Shown here in pieces: positions 20,301 to 33,417 of a stretch of 64,000 nt of DNA. Every line of letters begins with the position of its first letter. Position 1 is the stretch's first letter. The translations under genes and the position numbers were made by a program. The DNA comes from Myxocyprinus asiaticus (lineage: Eukaryota > Chordata > Actinopteri > Cypriniformes > Catostomidae): positions 18,500,281 to 18,564,280 of the forward strand of contig NC_059373.1 of assembly GCF_019703515.2 (NCBI RefSeq), given 5' to 3'. The notes below the pieces were generated by a model. That model worked only from the letters and a program-made list of their open reading frames with translations, was not told the DNA's origin and did not search any database.

Positions 20301-21110
20301 TTCATGTTCCTCTGCATCATCTCATCATCTGGATGCTTCAAGAGGAAAGTGTGTGCAGCAGATACAGCCTTGGCCAATTTATCACTCTGGAAAAAATATG
20401 AAAATCCATTGTGTCAGACATTTTAAAAACAAAACTCCCACACAACACTTACTATACTAATGGGGAAAAAACATGGTACTATCATGTTTTTGGACATTTA
20501 CCATGGTAGTTTTCTTTGAAGTAGGGAAGTACTTTGCAAGTACCACGGTATTACCATTACTGTATAAATTCACTTTACATTACTGTTTAAACTGATGTTG
20601 GTTTTTAAGAATAGCCTAGCAAGAGTGGAAGTTTATGTACAGTAGTCTCACTTTAAAGTAGGCAAACTGCAGATACTTGTAGGGTTCCCGTTTCTCAAAC
20701 TCTTCGATAGTTTCACGGCTGGGCATCGTCTGTTTGAAGGCTGGTAACCCCTGTTTACATCGCCTCAGACACTGCGCCCGCTTCATCACATTACCGAAGG
20801 CGTGCAGCTCGGGGAACTCTGCGAAGCGCGTCTCGTCGTCGAGGCGTACCGTGCTGCAGTTGAGGTTGCAGAAGGCCTCGCTGTCTCTGAGCAGCCGGTA
20901 CAGCCGGAGACTCACCTCCAGAAACTCCACAGTCTCGGGCCACTTTTCCTCGTTGTACTGGTCCAATGCGTGGCGATACGCCGAGTCGAGGGGCATCAGC
21001 TCGTGCCGCGGGAAACTGCGAAAATTGTATTTCTCATACTGTGCAAGAACGCAAAAAGAAAAGCAGAATAAAAGAAACGCGAGCTTCAAGCAGTGCGATG
21101 AGGAGGCCAT
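17314..21110 (-). CDS. crtap: Cartilage-associated protein
   Basis: Non-enzymatic partner of prolyl 3-hydroxylase 1 and cyclophilin B in the rough-ER complex that modifies fibrillar procollagen. Seven exons (minus): 21110-20652, 20386-20237, 18754-18583, 18423-18295, 18004-17859, 17769-17686, 17358-17314, giving 394 residues (human about 401). The N-terminal signal peptide ([20 protein letters not shown]) fixes the start even though the frame is open upstream. Leprecan-family CxxxC motifs (CNLNC, CLRRC) and alpha-helical repeat motifs (YLQFAYFK in exon 1, YLQFAYYK in exon 4) are visible. There is no hydroxylase domain and no KDEL-type tail (ends DAE), as expected for CRTAP. Intron 2 has a GC rather than GT donor (GAG|GCAAGA, 20236-20235); the flanking codons and family alignment require it. 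Head-to-head with fkbp9. Confidence 0.95.
18835..19133. repeat. Short foldback MITE, related family
   Basis: Left end TTAATGGGATAGTTCACCCA and right end TTTTGGGGGAACTTTCCCTT form an inverted pair. The interior contains the palindromically placed pair CACCATTCACTTTGATTG / AGTGAATGGTGACTGA. The length is about 300 bp and there is no coding capacity. It lies in crtap intron 2. Confidence 0.7.
19306..19732 (+). mobile_element. Full-length tRNA-derived SINE (copy 1 of 3)
   Basis: The 5' head resembles a tRNA with an A box (TAACTCAGCGAGT, about 19317) and a B box (GAGTTCGAATCC, about 19360). An approximately 350-bp body follows, ending near GGGGAGAAAA. Perfect 12-bp target duplications AATTACTTTGTA flank it (19294-19305 and 19733-19744), showing a retroposed insertion in crtap intron 2. 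Truncated copies are at 57258-57598 (minus) and 61968-62387 (plus). Apparent ORFs of up to about 110 codons inside the body are on both strands and not genes. Confidence 0.85.
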
Positions 21111-21302
21111 GGTCCCGTTTAGGAAAGGAGTAAGACCCGCCTGCAACCTCTCCACGTCCCCAAAGTCAGCAAACTCCCTTCCCCCCAATACAGTAGAAGA
21201 AAACTGATTGCACTGATTTCTGCTCCACACAGGGTTGCAAAACTAACCTAACCCTAAAAAAATATATAATTAATGAAATAACCAAGTTCCAGATACCATG
21301 AC

Positions 21303-23014
21303 AGGAATTAAAGCAATATTTCGTTCAAAACAAGTTAAGCTCAATCGACAGCATTTGTGGCATTATGTTGATTATCACAAAAGCTAATTTCGACTCGTCC
21401 CACCTTGAAAAAAAAGAAAGAAAGAAGAAAGAAATGAAAAAGAAGAAAAGGCAAAAATCTGGGTTACAGTGAATGTAGTGAATGGGGCCATTTTTTGGAG
21501 GGTTTAAAGGCAGAAATGTGAAGCTTACAAAAAACAAACACTTAAATTAATGTTTCTGTTAAAACTCATGTATTATTTGAGCTGTAAAGTTGTTTAAATC
21601 ATTGTTTTTAATGGTTGTTTTAGTTTATAGGGTTTACGCCATTACATCCTCATCCTCATCAGAATCTGGAATTTGTCTTGGTGACAGAAGCTTCCAGGGA
21701 TACTTTTGAAATGTATTCCACTACAGATTACAGAATTCATGCTGTAAAATGTAATTTGTAACGTATTATGTTAGATTACTCAAGGTCAGTAACGTATTCT
21801 AAATACTTTGGATTACTTCTTCAGCACTGGTAGATTTTTTCACTTGTTTTGACTATAAAAACTCTGCCAGTACAGTAAGACAAAATACACATGTTAAAAA
21901 TACATTCTCTGAAAAACCTAAATATCTTATGCAGTGCTGTTTCTAAAACAACATTAATCTAATTGATCTTGTGTTAAGGGTTTTTAGATATTTTTACAGG
22001 AAAACAATACAAAAATTATCATCAAGAATACGATTTTTGCACTATCAAAGTCTTACTAGAAAAAAAGAAATTATGATCCAACATTAATTTTTTTTATAAA
22101 AAAATATGTTCGTGCCTAGTAACGTGCATGTAAAATGGCTAGAAATAGCATTTTAGCTTAGCATAAAGCTGACACTTTACACAAGGTTTATTTCTATTTC
22201 TTCTGCTCCAAACTTACTTCAAACTTACTTCTCTGTCTGCTCGTATGAATGAAACACATCATAAGAAAGTGTTTCACCGCTGTTCAAATGCACTTTGGAT
22301 CACATCATTTATATGTATAAATGTTTTCCATCTGAAAGGACTAAATATTAAACGAAACAAATGACAATAAAATGCAAAGTAATCTCTTCAGTAATCAAAA
22401 TACTTTTTGAATGTAACTGTATTCTAAATATCAATGATTTAAATTGTAACTGTAGTGAATACAGTTACTTATATTTTGCATTTTAAATATGTAATCCGGT
22501 TACATGTATTACATTACTCCCCAAACCTGTTTATATATATATATATATATACACGTATGTACAAATACAAATCTGTTATATACAGAAGCAAGTGAATGTA
22601 ATGGCAGAAGAGGTATGGTATATTGGATAAATATAAATAGATTAAGCTGTGTATTGCACATAATTATTGCTCAGTGGGTCAGTTTTAACTGTTCATGAGG
22701 TGGACATGGCAACAAAGTTATAAAATTGGACATAACTTTACACCGAAATGGTTAAAGCGATTTTATCACACTAAAATTATGTTAACATGCGTATTGTTTA
22801 TGTCTTGTGACTATACTTTTGAAACAAGGAGGTTTTTAACGTTTACGGATTGGCCTCATTGGCTTCCATTGTAAGTGTCTCACTGTAACCCAGATTTTTG
22901 CTATTTTTAAAGAAAAGAAGGGATGAGTCGAAATTAATATTTGTGGTAAATCAACATCATGCCACAAATGCTGTTGATTGAGCTGAACTTGTACTGAACC
23001 CAGGATATTCCTTG
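21303..23014. mobile_element. Foldback element (family B) with nested insertions
   Basis: The left end contains AAGTTAAGCTCAATCGACAG and GCATTTGTGGCATTATGTTG. The right end carries the inverted version (CCACAAATGCTGTTGATTGA ... CCCAGGATATTCCTT). The same family occurs at 24926-29848, 59269-59872 and 59873-60740. The middle (about 21655-22610) is a short LINE-like tail segment (GGAATTTGTCTTGGTGACAG ... GTAATGGCAGAAGAGG), itself split by a hAT-like element. Confidence 0.7.
21696..22531. mobile_element. hAT-like non-autonomous element nested in family B
   Basis: The right end ends TTACATTACTCCCCAAACCTG, the reverse of a terminal sequence widespread in fish hAT-type elements (CAG...GGGGAGTAA). 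The left end begins CAGGGATACTTTTGAAATGT and is less conserved. It splits a LINE-like segment whose two halves match the continuous copy near 60000-60295, which places its limits. No clear 8-bp duplication was verified. Confidence 0.5.
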
Positions 23015-23493
23015 AAAATATAACTGACCAAAGACAATGACTGTATTGGATGTAAGAAGAATAAGCTTGTATGTACCTAATATATTATTACATTGACATT
23101 TATTAAAGCCTACTTCAATATAATACAGGCATATGAGTGTATGTTGAGAATTGGTCTAATATAAAGCACCAAGGACCAATAAGGCTGTTACATTACGTGA
23201 TGGGCCTTCTATACTTCCATACTCATAAAACCCCCTTCACAAAATTTGAGCCGCCCCTCTCTGTGCCACGTAGAAAGCATTCCAGCCTCCAGGCTTGCGT
23301 TTCCGCATTTCCCGAGCACACTCGAGCCCTTAACTGCGCATTCTCTGAGAAGTTAGAGGGAGTTTGAAGAGCGTTTTCTCGTCTACACACTTCCTCCTCT
23401 CAGTCATAGTGAGAGGGTTTGGCTTTGAGGAAACTCTGCTGCATCTCATCGCAGGAGAGGATCAACCAGCCTTTTGCAAGACATAGACGGAAG

Positions 23494-24807
23494 ATGACAC
23501 GGTTAATGCTAAAGATGATTCTTCTAGCATTCCTAGTGACTTTCGTTGCGTGTAACGCGCCGCCTGTACCGTTAGATGACATCGTGATAGAGAAGACTTC
23601 CACTCCGGAGCGCTGTGAGCGGGCGGTGAAATCGGGAGATTTCGTTCGCTATCATTACACCGGCATGTTCCCCGATGGAAAGAAGTTTGACTCTAGGTTA
23701 GTGCAAAATCCAAGTCTGACCTAAATTGGTCAGCTTCTCACCTGGCCTAAAGCCAGATGCGTTTGTAACCCTGTTTATAGACTGTTGACCTCAGAGCCAC
23801 GCAGGCAGAGATTTGTCTTTTTTTTTTCTTTTTTTTTTTTTTTACTTTCGTAAAACCCATAATCTAAATGAACAGCTGATGCATAGCAATGTTCCAATTT
23901 GCAGTAGAGTAATTGAAATGCATGATTGCATGCATGCATGCATGAATGAAAGAATGACGATGGGTAAGAGAAAGGGGGATGGCTGTGATTTTCAATATAT
24001 GAAACAAAGCAAAACAAAATTGTTCCTAAGTTTAAAGGGCTGCATCTCTTTTCTGAAATCAAACTGATTATAAATAGACTTTTATCAAATATTAGATATA
24101 GCATTACAAATAAAAACTTAACTCTCTGTGTTTCTTGATATATGTGTCTGTTTGCAGTTATGACCGTGGCACCACCTATAATGTGTTTGTTGGTCAGAAG
24201 AAGCTGATTGCTGGGATGGACAAAGCTTTATTGGGCATGTGTGTTAGCGCAAGATGGATGATAAAAATCCCCCCTCAGCTTGCCTACGGCAAAGACGGTT
24301 ATGGTAAACACACTCCTTTTCAAAGCACAGCTCTCTGTTTACCACTTTTGCATAGATGCATGTCAGAAATAGGCCACCTTGTTAAGTAAATATCTGTCTG
24401 TATTGATGCTATCCGTACATTTACACTTATACAGGCACATACCTTTTGGTAATATCTGTGAACCTCATTGAGACCTACAATACCCATGATTCTCTGATGA
24501 GTCAGAGTGGTTCATGGGAGGTCAGGGTGGGGGTGGGGTGGTGGGGATGCTCAGAGTAATTAAATGAAGAATGTTGAGCCCTGTCCACTTGTTGAAACTA
24601 GCTGTGAAGTTAGTGTGTGCGTCTGCCCAGTACAAACAGACAGATGTGCATCATTTCACTGCACATGAGGACATTAGATTCACACATATTCTCAGACACA
24701 TTAATCTCATTATAGTTTATAATGCACTTCCACTGCAATACACAACACGCAGGGTGATCAACCACCTCCCCTCATTCTGTTTGTTACAATTAGCTGCTGC
24801 AAAAATG

Positions 24808-24841
<34 letters not shown>

Positions 24842-27800
24842 ATTTATTGTCCTTCTTCAGAGTAGCTGGTTTTATGTTACATTTTATAATTCAGAATCAG
24901 AATTATGTTTCTGCCAAGTAAGTTAGAGGAATATTCCAGGTTAAATACAAGTTAAGCTCAGTTGACAGCATTTGTGGCATAATGCTGATTACCATAAAAA
25001 AATAATTTAGACTCACTCATCCCTCCTTTTCTTTAAAACAAAGCAAAAATCGAGGTTACACTTAGCCCTTTTCCACTGACATGGTTCGGGGGCAGTTTCC
25101 TTGGCCGGTGCGAATTCTTGAACTGTTCCGTGTGTTTCCACCTCAGAAAAGGCCGTTCCGTAGCCAAAAACCTGGTTCGACACCAGCCACAAAAGCTTGC
25201 TGGTCTCCACCCAGGAACTGATTACGTCAGGGGGTGGAGGGCAGGATAATGAAAATTAATCTACGAGAAGATTCAGCATGAAATGATGCACGCCGGTGTT
25301 ATAGATCAGTTGGGGATCATGTTAACTGGGGATGTGTGTGTGCATGTGTAACCGGTCCTGTTCGACCTGCTCCGAGTGGGATTCGAACTAGGGTCTCCGG
25401 CATGGGAGGCGGGCTTGCTAACAAGGAGGCTAAAGGCTACAGCCTCTAGGGTCAGTTGCTAGCGCACCTCATGAGGCCAGGGGAGTGACAGTTACACACA
25501 CCGCACAGCTATCACGTACCAGCTGGTTCCTGTTACACTCAAACCCCTAAACTTCACTCCCATCCGGGTCACGGCACCACTGTAACCGGTCCTGCTCGAC
25601 CCGCTCCTAGCAGGACTCGACCGGCGCCTCCAAGTCTCCAGCATGAGAGGTGGGCCTGCTAACAAGGAGGCTAAAGACTACAGCCTCTATCGTCAGTCGC
25701 TAGTGCGCCTCTTGAGGCCAGGGGAGTGAGATTTACACATACCGCACAGCTATCACATACCAGCTGGCTCCTGTTACACGTGAATAATTTTACTTGCCTT
25801 TTCAGCAGATTCATTCAATGTGAATTGTCAATATGTAAAGAAAAGACGTTTTGCACATTATAATTTTTTTTTTTTAATCATTATTAAACCGAGTTGTTTC
25901 ATCGATGTCTGTTCTAATGAATTTTACACAGATTAAGAGTGATTTTAACGGTTTCACAGAGTAACATCTGGTTTCCCCATGTTAACGTGGGACATTGGTT
26001 TGAATGGGAACTGACGATTACACTTGTCAAAAGCAGTGAATCGCAAGTGGACATTTTTTTATATGCAACACTAAAGCATCATAGATTGATGTCTGTCAAT
26101 AATACACTTTCAATTGCTTTTTTTTTTCTTTATAATGAATAATGGCTTAATTAACCATGATAGTTTGAGTAACTTTCTCCTACCATTGAAAATGAACAAA
26201 GTGATGTACTAGTTAGAGCTGGGGTGCTGGTTCGGTGGCAAGTTGCACTGGTAGTTCACTCATAGCCCTTTTTCACCGAAATTGCAATGGTTCTCGTAAA
26301 CCGACCGCGTTTTTCCACTGACCTGAGAGCCGAACTGTGACATAACGGGTTACTGTCTATGTGGTAGTTTCATTTCTACCTCAAACATAAACAAACATGG
26401 TGCGTCACAGTATGTTTGTATACAGCTTTTACTCTTGTTTTTGAGGACATATTTAAATATACGGATTAATGCAATCCATCGTTATTACATTGCTCAACAA
26501 GATTGTCAAAGACGACATCTACGCTAGAGACATGTAATGGAATTAATTTATATTGTATGAACTATGGCTTAACTTGCTAAACTCTGTAAGCTGTTATAGT
26601 GGAATCATTATTAACATTGGTGTAGCAGATGGTTATATTAATTTTGCCATAGCATATAATATAATGTTTACTTCTTGATTGAGAATCCCACCAGTTTACT
26701 AAACAGATAGCCGGGATCTTCCAAAGTTAGTGAGTAGCTGGTCAAAAATGCCCTTACTGAACAAAACAGTGCACAAAATAAGAGGACTACAGTGTAAGAA
26801 AAGCTAACAAAGTTGGCAAATATAACAACTTACTGAGATCAGCTGCAGAGGACACCGGCGAGTCACTGTTAATCACGAGCATTACTGGCTGAATTTAATT
26901 AAGATTAAGTTAAGAGTAAATGCTGTACACAAACACTGTTGTGATGTGCTATGTTTGTTTATGGGCAGGTACAGTAGTTGCGTAACCTAGTGGTTCTCAA
27001 CCAGGGGGTCGGGACCCACTAGGGGGCCTCAGCACACTTCCAGAGGGGCCTTAAGATCTCTTAAAATTATTTAAAATAAGGTAGATTATTATAATTTGTA
27101 TATAATTCATAATTCATCTTATTGAAAATGCTAAAAACAAAAATTATAATATTTTTATGAAGAACATACAGTTTTAGACATTTCTGGAATCACAAAAATG
27201 TATCATGATTAATAGCTTTAATCTATTGATGCTAGTAGTTTCTTACATAAAAAAAACAACAAAAAAAAACTTTGAAAAAGAAGCTTGATCCTCATTACAT
27301 TAGAAGTAGCAGAGGAAATATCTTGTAATAGATATGTCTTATAAATATCTAATAGCCTACATGGGGGGCCTTCAAATATTTTCTCCGACAGTGGGGGGCC
27401 TTGGAGTAAAAAAGGTTGAGAACTACTGGCGTAACATATTAGGTCACCATTCGGTTCGCATTATTTTTCCCCCACCCATATTCTGGTAGGTCCCGCCTCC
27501 TGCGTTCGGATTGGCTACTGAGCTACTTACAAGCGGTCTGCGATTGGCCAGTTGAGAACTCGTTCATATCCACCTTTTTCCTGAATGCGGAAGTTGTTCC
27601 ACGATTTGACTGTTTTCAATTTCCGGTATCCAGTGTTTTCACCCGCATAGTATATTCTAGCGGGTAATGTAAAGTTTAAGGTATTACATTTGTATAAAAA
27701 AAAAAAAAAAAAAAAAAAATGCCGATACTTCATAGAGTCGAGATGACCGTTTTTTATCGACAGTGCCTTACCAGAGTGTGTAGATGACATGAAGCGATGG

Positions 27801-30800
27801 TCCGAAGTTAGTTACGTTGATATCATTCATTATTCTGAGTTGTTATGGCAGCCAACAACGGCACAAGTTGAGCCTGAAATTAATTTTTACACCAAGTAAC
27901 ACTTAAATGGTTGTTGTTCTCCTCTGGATCGCTCGTTTTGGCAGTTTTTACTAGAGAAACAGATCAATGTTTAAAGGAGCAATATGTAACATTGCCATCA
28001 AGCGTTTAAAAATATTGGAGAGAGTTGTCTCCCCCTCCCCCTCAGACTCGAAGCACACGCGGGTTGCCAGGTTGAGGACAAGCAACAGGAACGAGCAAAC
28101 TGACAATGGCAAGCGACGAGCCTTTCACTGTAAGTTGATCAGCTAATGTATACGTTTGCAATGTTTATATTGTTTGCAAATTATATACCAGCTCATGTGG
28201 ATTTTTTATAACTCTGTCAATGTTAGCTAGATGTATTGTTGGCTTCCATGGCTGCAGCGCGCTGTGTTTTCCCGCTAACTTATTTCTAATCTGGCAACCC
28301 GGGGTGTCGAAATACTATTGGGAAATAGGCAGTGGGCGGGATCACACTGGCCAAAACACAAACAGAAATTCCGTCCCGGAATGGACATTTCAAAGTAGAA
28401 TATACTGGCTGTAGCATTGTTTTCGTAGAAGCTTGTATTTCAACTTAGCATATTTCCTAAATCTCTAACATATTAAGATAATTTTATGCTTTATTACAGT
28501 AAATATTACATATTGCACCTTTAAGTCCTTTTTTACTAAAGTGAAAGTCAGTGACTTAAATGTGTATCTGTTTCTTGGAATATGGTTTACATTACAATAT
28601 TTTCAGTTCTAATGGTGGCTATGTGCTTACCACCAATTGCTATGTGCTTAACTGATCAATTTATGTTCCACAGCATTCAAATCAAATCAAATCAAATCAC
28701 ATTTATTGTCACACAGCCATATACACAAGTGCAATGGTGTGTGAAATTCTTGGGTGCAGTTCCGATCAATATAGCAGTCGTGACAGTGATGAGACATATA
28801 CCAATTTACAATAACATCAGATTCTCAGAAAAGTCTGAAATAGTTCATTACAAAAAATACACATTCTCTCATGGGAAGTGATGGTTACCTTGATATTTTT
28901 ATATTCTTATATTTGGTATACAGTGAAACCATAAATGTGGGAGCCAGGCAAATTTAATTTGTCATAAAAAAAAAAAATCTCATTCATATCACTAATTATT
29001 TTCTTTCCAGTAGATTTATTCAGCCATTTACTATTAATAAAAAGAAGAACACAAACAGTTTTTCTACTATCGGAACGGCAAAGTGTCAGAAGTTTTAGAA
29101 TTACCTATGCCTTATCTTGAAGATAACCATCCAATCAGAAGGCGTCGTCAAGCTGGTGACGTATAGATAACTTTTGACAATTTGATGTGTAATTATTTCA
29201 ATAGTGGGAGTTGACGGAATACAGGTGGGGGGAAAAAATCCTGATAGGTAGCATATATTTTCAGGACACCGGTTTACGAAAGGCTCCAGATTGCTCCGCC
29301 AGTGAACCAGCAGATTACAGGCTCAGCATTCGAACCATTGCCATTTCGGTGGAAAAGGGCTAACAAAGGCACTACAATGGAACTGGGGGCCAATTTTTAA
29401 AGGCAGAAATTTGAAGATTATAATTTTATAAAAGCACTTCTTCTGTTAAAACATGTTATTTGAGCTGTAAAGTTGTTTACATTGTCATTTTTACAGTCAT
29501 TTTGGGGTTTTAGGGTTTGTTGACATTACTTCGTCATGGCAGCAAAGTTGTAAAATTGTCTATAACTTTACACAGAAAAGGTTAGTAAGTGATTTTATAG
29601 CACTAAAATCATGTTTAAATGCATATTGTTTATGTCTTGTGGCTATACTTTTGAAATAGTGAGTATTTTAATGTTCAAAAATTGGCCCCCCCATTCACTT
29701 CCATTGTAAGTGCCTCACTGTAACCTCAATTTTTGCTTTTCTTTTAAAGGAGGGGCAAGTGAACATACATTTTTGTGGTAATCAACATTAAGCCACAAAT
29801 GCTGTCGATTGAGCTTAACTTGTATTGAACCCAGAATATTCCTTTAAGCATCCATACACAAGAAATTTGCCTGGATGAGCCATAAACACACATAGTGCAC
29901 AATAAACAAACAAGGAAAACACGGTGTAAAATAGAGAGCGGAAAGAGTACAGAATATTATTCTGTGAAATCCCCCATGTTTTGGCACAGTTGAAACAAAT
30001 AAAAAAAAACATTCAACATGAACAGGTATACAGCCTCATTCTACTAACAACAAAATAAAGTTTTATTAGATTAAATAGTTGATCTATAAGTGAATTGTAT
30101 AATAGTTCATAGTTAATCATTAAATTAATTAATTTTTAAGTAGTTAAAAGATGTGCAGATTTTCAAAAATATTTTCAGTGCTTTATTTCTTACAATATTT
30201 CTGTGTTGTTCCATGTCAGATGACATCATCCCCCCAGATTCCATCCTTCACTTTGATGTGTTAATGTTGGACATTTGGAACACAGAGGACAAGGTGCAGA
30301 CACAGACCTACTATAAGCCAGAGAGCTGTGGCCGCACTGTGCAAGTGTCTGATTATGTACGTTACCACTACAATGGTACTCTGCTTGATGGCACGCTTTT
30401 CGACTCCAGGTGAGATTAATCTATCCACAATAAAATATGTTGAGCTCAACCAATAAACGCTATAAACAATAAGGAAAGAGCTAATAAATAAAGTTCAGAG
30501 TTGGGAGGACCATTTTCATATAATCTACAGTATAAAATATAATAATTGAGGTAAATGAATAACTGTTAACTCTCTTAAATATATGTCCTTGAGGGAACTG
30601 TTTGTGAACCATTTTTACATCTCTTTCATGCACTAAATATATATTATTAGTATATAATAAAAAAATACATGCAAACATGTGAGTTTTGGGAAATAAAAGT
30701 GTTAAAAACTATGGGCTCTATTTTCATGACCATGCTAGGTGCAGCGGTATGCGCAACGACCGTGCTCTGCGTCTTTTCTCATTTTCACGAGAGCACTAAT

Positions 30801-33367
30801 TCTAAGCGCAATTTTTGTGCCATTGCAAAGCGCAAGTGAGCGTGAGTGGGAGTCTGCGCTGTCTGTGGGTGTATGCTCGCAAACTGTGAATTGTATGTAA
30901 ATGAAGTGGCAAAGAGCTCAATTTGCTATTTTCCTGAGCAATAGATCAATGCACTAAGACGTCTGAGAACCGTGTCTATTTTCAAGTCTAAACTCAGTTC
31001 CTGCACTTGCAGTTTGGAGATTCCACCAGCAGGTGGTAATAAAGTTAATATTCAAACTCTGAAGATACAGTGGAAAATCAAATGATGTCCCTGACAATCA
31101 CTGTTAATACTAGTCATGATTTGTGTGTCAGTAGATCAGTATGATAAATTATAGTTATATTGTCTGTATTTTAACGGATCCTACATCTAATTAGTCCTAT
31201 AAGGAACTTGTTACTGTCATAGATATGTGCCTGACATTCAACAAGTTAATACGCAAAAAAACGTAAGTCCATATTTCTATTCTTCCAGTTCATTGCATAC
31301 AGCCTATTTAAACAACCAACTTCTTATGAATGTTATTAAAGCTCAAAAGTAAATGTAATACTGTTTATCATTAGTAGCAGATGGTGCAATAACCAATGGA
31401 GAGCCTGCAAATTAAATTGCACTTGACCCAGCCCATTAGCGCTTTGCACTTGCGCCTAGACTTAGGCTTTTGCTTGCACCAAAATGGCCATACCCACTGA
31501 CTTGTTGTGTATTTTATATCACATAGTGCTGCGCTTAAGATGTAGTGCTCTCAAAATAGGGCCCAATGTCTCCTAAGTATAATTATTTATTTATTTTCAA
31601 TTATGTAATACATTTTTTTGCTGTGTGGATATCTAAGATCTAATGTGCAATTCCTGATTGTTTCATTCTACAGTCACACACGCATGCGCACTTATGACAC
31701 TTATGTTGGGATTGGCTGGCTCATTGCGGGAATGGACCAGGGGCTTTTGGGAATGTGTGTGGGAGAAAAGCGCATCATCACCATGCCACCCTTCCTTGGC
31801 TATGGAGAGAAAGGGGATGGTGAGAATGATTTTATAAATATAAAGATTATTTAATGTGTGAAACAAGTGTTACAACATCAGTTTATCTCCAATTACAGGA
31901 AGTGACATCCCTGGTCAGGCCTCTCTGGTGTTTGATGTGGTTCTGTTGGACCTTCATAACCCCAAAGATGAAATCACTGTAGAAGTGCAAAACCTTCCAG
32001 ATCCCTGTCCACGCAAGAGCAAAGTTGGAGACTTCATGCGTTACCATTATAATGGAACCCTGCTGGATGGGACATTTTTTGACTCCAGGTAAATCCCCTG
32101 TATTTTAAAATATATATATTTTTTGTTTAAAGTGAGATACAGTGAACTAATGGCAGGGACAATCTCCCTAGAGAAACCTGGACTTGAAGGGATAGTTCAC
32201 CCAAAAATGAACATTCACTTATCATTTACTCACCCTCATGACATCCCAGATGTGTATGACTTTCTCTCTTCTAAAAATCTTTGTTGTGTTCAGCAGAAGA
32301 GTATTTCAGCTCTGTAGGTCCATACTGTTGGGCCTCATGTATTCAGGTAGAAGACAAAGGCAGGCCTAACACAGTCGTAAAAACATAACTCAAGCCCCCA
32401 CCTTCTAAGTCGTAAATTTTACTGATAAAAATCGTGCCAAAATCAAACAAAGGGAGTCCAAAACAGACTACAAATCCATGAAGCCTTGCTCACTAAAGGA
32501 CTGAGCTCTCAACTCCTATTGGATGAGGCACACAACAGAACGTCCCTCAAACATGACATCATCAGGAGTTGAAATACCTCTGAAATGTTTCGTGAATTTA
32601 CTTCCAGCGACTTAGTTCACCGAATATAGACGTAGCTTTTTGCTGCTCTCAGGTGCAACCTCGTGGCACAAGGAAGTAATGTCCAACTTGAAACTGTAGC
32701 CATACAATCTCCATCTCGCTGGACGAGTTGAGATTACTCTGTGTTCAACCAAACACTCTAACGGATCCGAAGGAGACCGCCAAGCAATTCGCATCTTCAT
32801 CTGTTTGCCTGCAAAAGTGAAGAGATTAAAGATTTCTCTTCCATCTTCAATCAAGTCGACATTTCTGAGTTCTCCGCCAGCCCGCCGAGAATCAACAGCC
32901 GTACCGCCCACCGACAATCAACAGCCGTACCGCCCGCCGACAGAGCGAGGAAACGGCCTCCCATCATCACACGAGCCTCAAGGAACCAGGTCAAAGTTAA
33001 AGGATGGAGGAAAACACATTCTACCTGTGTCCTCATGCGATTCAAGTAAGAGGTTACGTCTGGGCAGAGATAGAATATTATAGCGTGTTATTCTTGTGTT
33101 TCAAGGTTTTTGCTTGTACAGTTTACGGACCGCCATTTCCGCTCATTATTAATACTCAGGGTATTAATTATCACAAATTTGTTTTGCTGTATTGTGGTCC
33201 AACCAAATTGGATTGTGCAATTTCGCCATCGCGGGTGAGACAGAAACTGAGTTCATCCATTAAAGAGTCAAATAACGCAGACCCGCTCGTAAAACCGTGT
33301 CTCTGAGTGATGAACACAGCTGCTTTCTCTCCCGCTATCGCGAAATCAGCTTTAGGGCTGTCACTTA

Positions 33368-33417
<50 letters not shown>

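Larger units (their letters stand above)
21111..23493. other. Head-to-head intergenic region between crtap and fkbp9
   Basis: The two start codons are 2,383 bp apart. Gene-proximal GC-richer stretches (about 21111-21230 for crtap and 23230-23493 for fkbp9) are likely promoter and 5'UTR DNA. The middle is filled by a foldback element (21303-23014) carrying nested insertions. No other gene recognised. Confidence 0.65.
25068..29362. mobile_element. 4.3-kb inverted-repeat DNA element, composite
   Basis: The left terminus AGCCCTTTTCCACTGACATG and the right terminus (read inverted: AGCCCTTTTCCACCGAAATG, then GCAATGGTTCGAA) form an inverted pair. A third copy of the terminus at 26264 (TAGCCCTTTTTCACCGAAAT) pairs even better with the right end, so either a 3.1-kb element (26264-29362) abuts a second one or the element has a duplicated end. 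Superfamily not assigned; target duplication not found; no transposase frame recognised. It contains a SINE-like dimer, a hAT-like element, a short MITE and a retroposon-like tail. Confidence 0.55.
24926..29848. mobile_element. Foldback element (family B) split by a large insertion, fkbp9 intron 2
   Basis: The left part (24926-25067; GGAATATTCCAGGTTAAATA, CAGCATTTGTGGCATAATGC) and right part (29363-29848; CCACAAATGCTGTCGATTGA ... CCCAGAATATTCCTTT) reconstruct one family B copy when compared with the intact copy at 59269-59872. The break falls within the segment that reads GAGGTTACAGTG in the intact copy. The intervening 4.3 kb is a separate insertion. Confidence 0.7.

Noticed and set aside
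20734..21207. 157-codon plus-strand open frame
   Set aside because: Antisense shadow of crtap exon 1, which is strongly supported by family similarity and splice sites.
32612..33083. Frames in the LTR, repeated at 36422-36893
   Set aside because: The same frames appear in both LTRs because the LTRs are duplicates; no protein family recognised.
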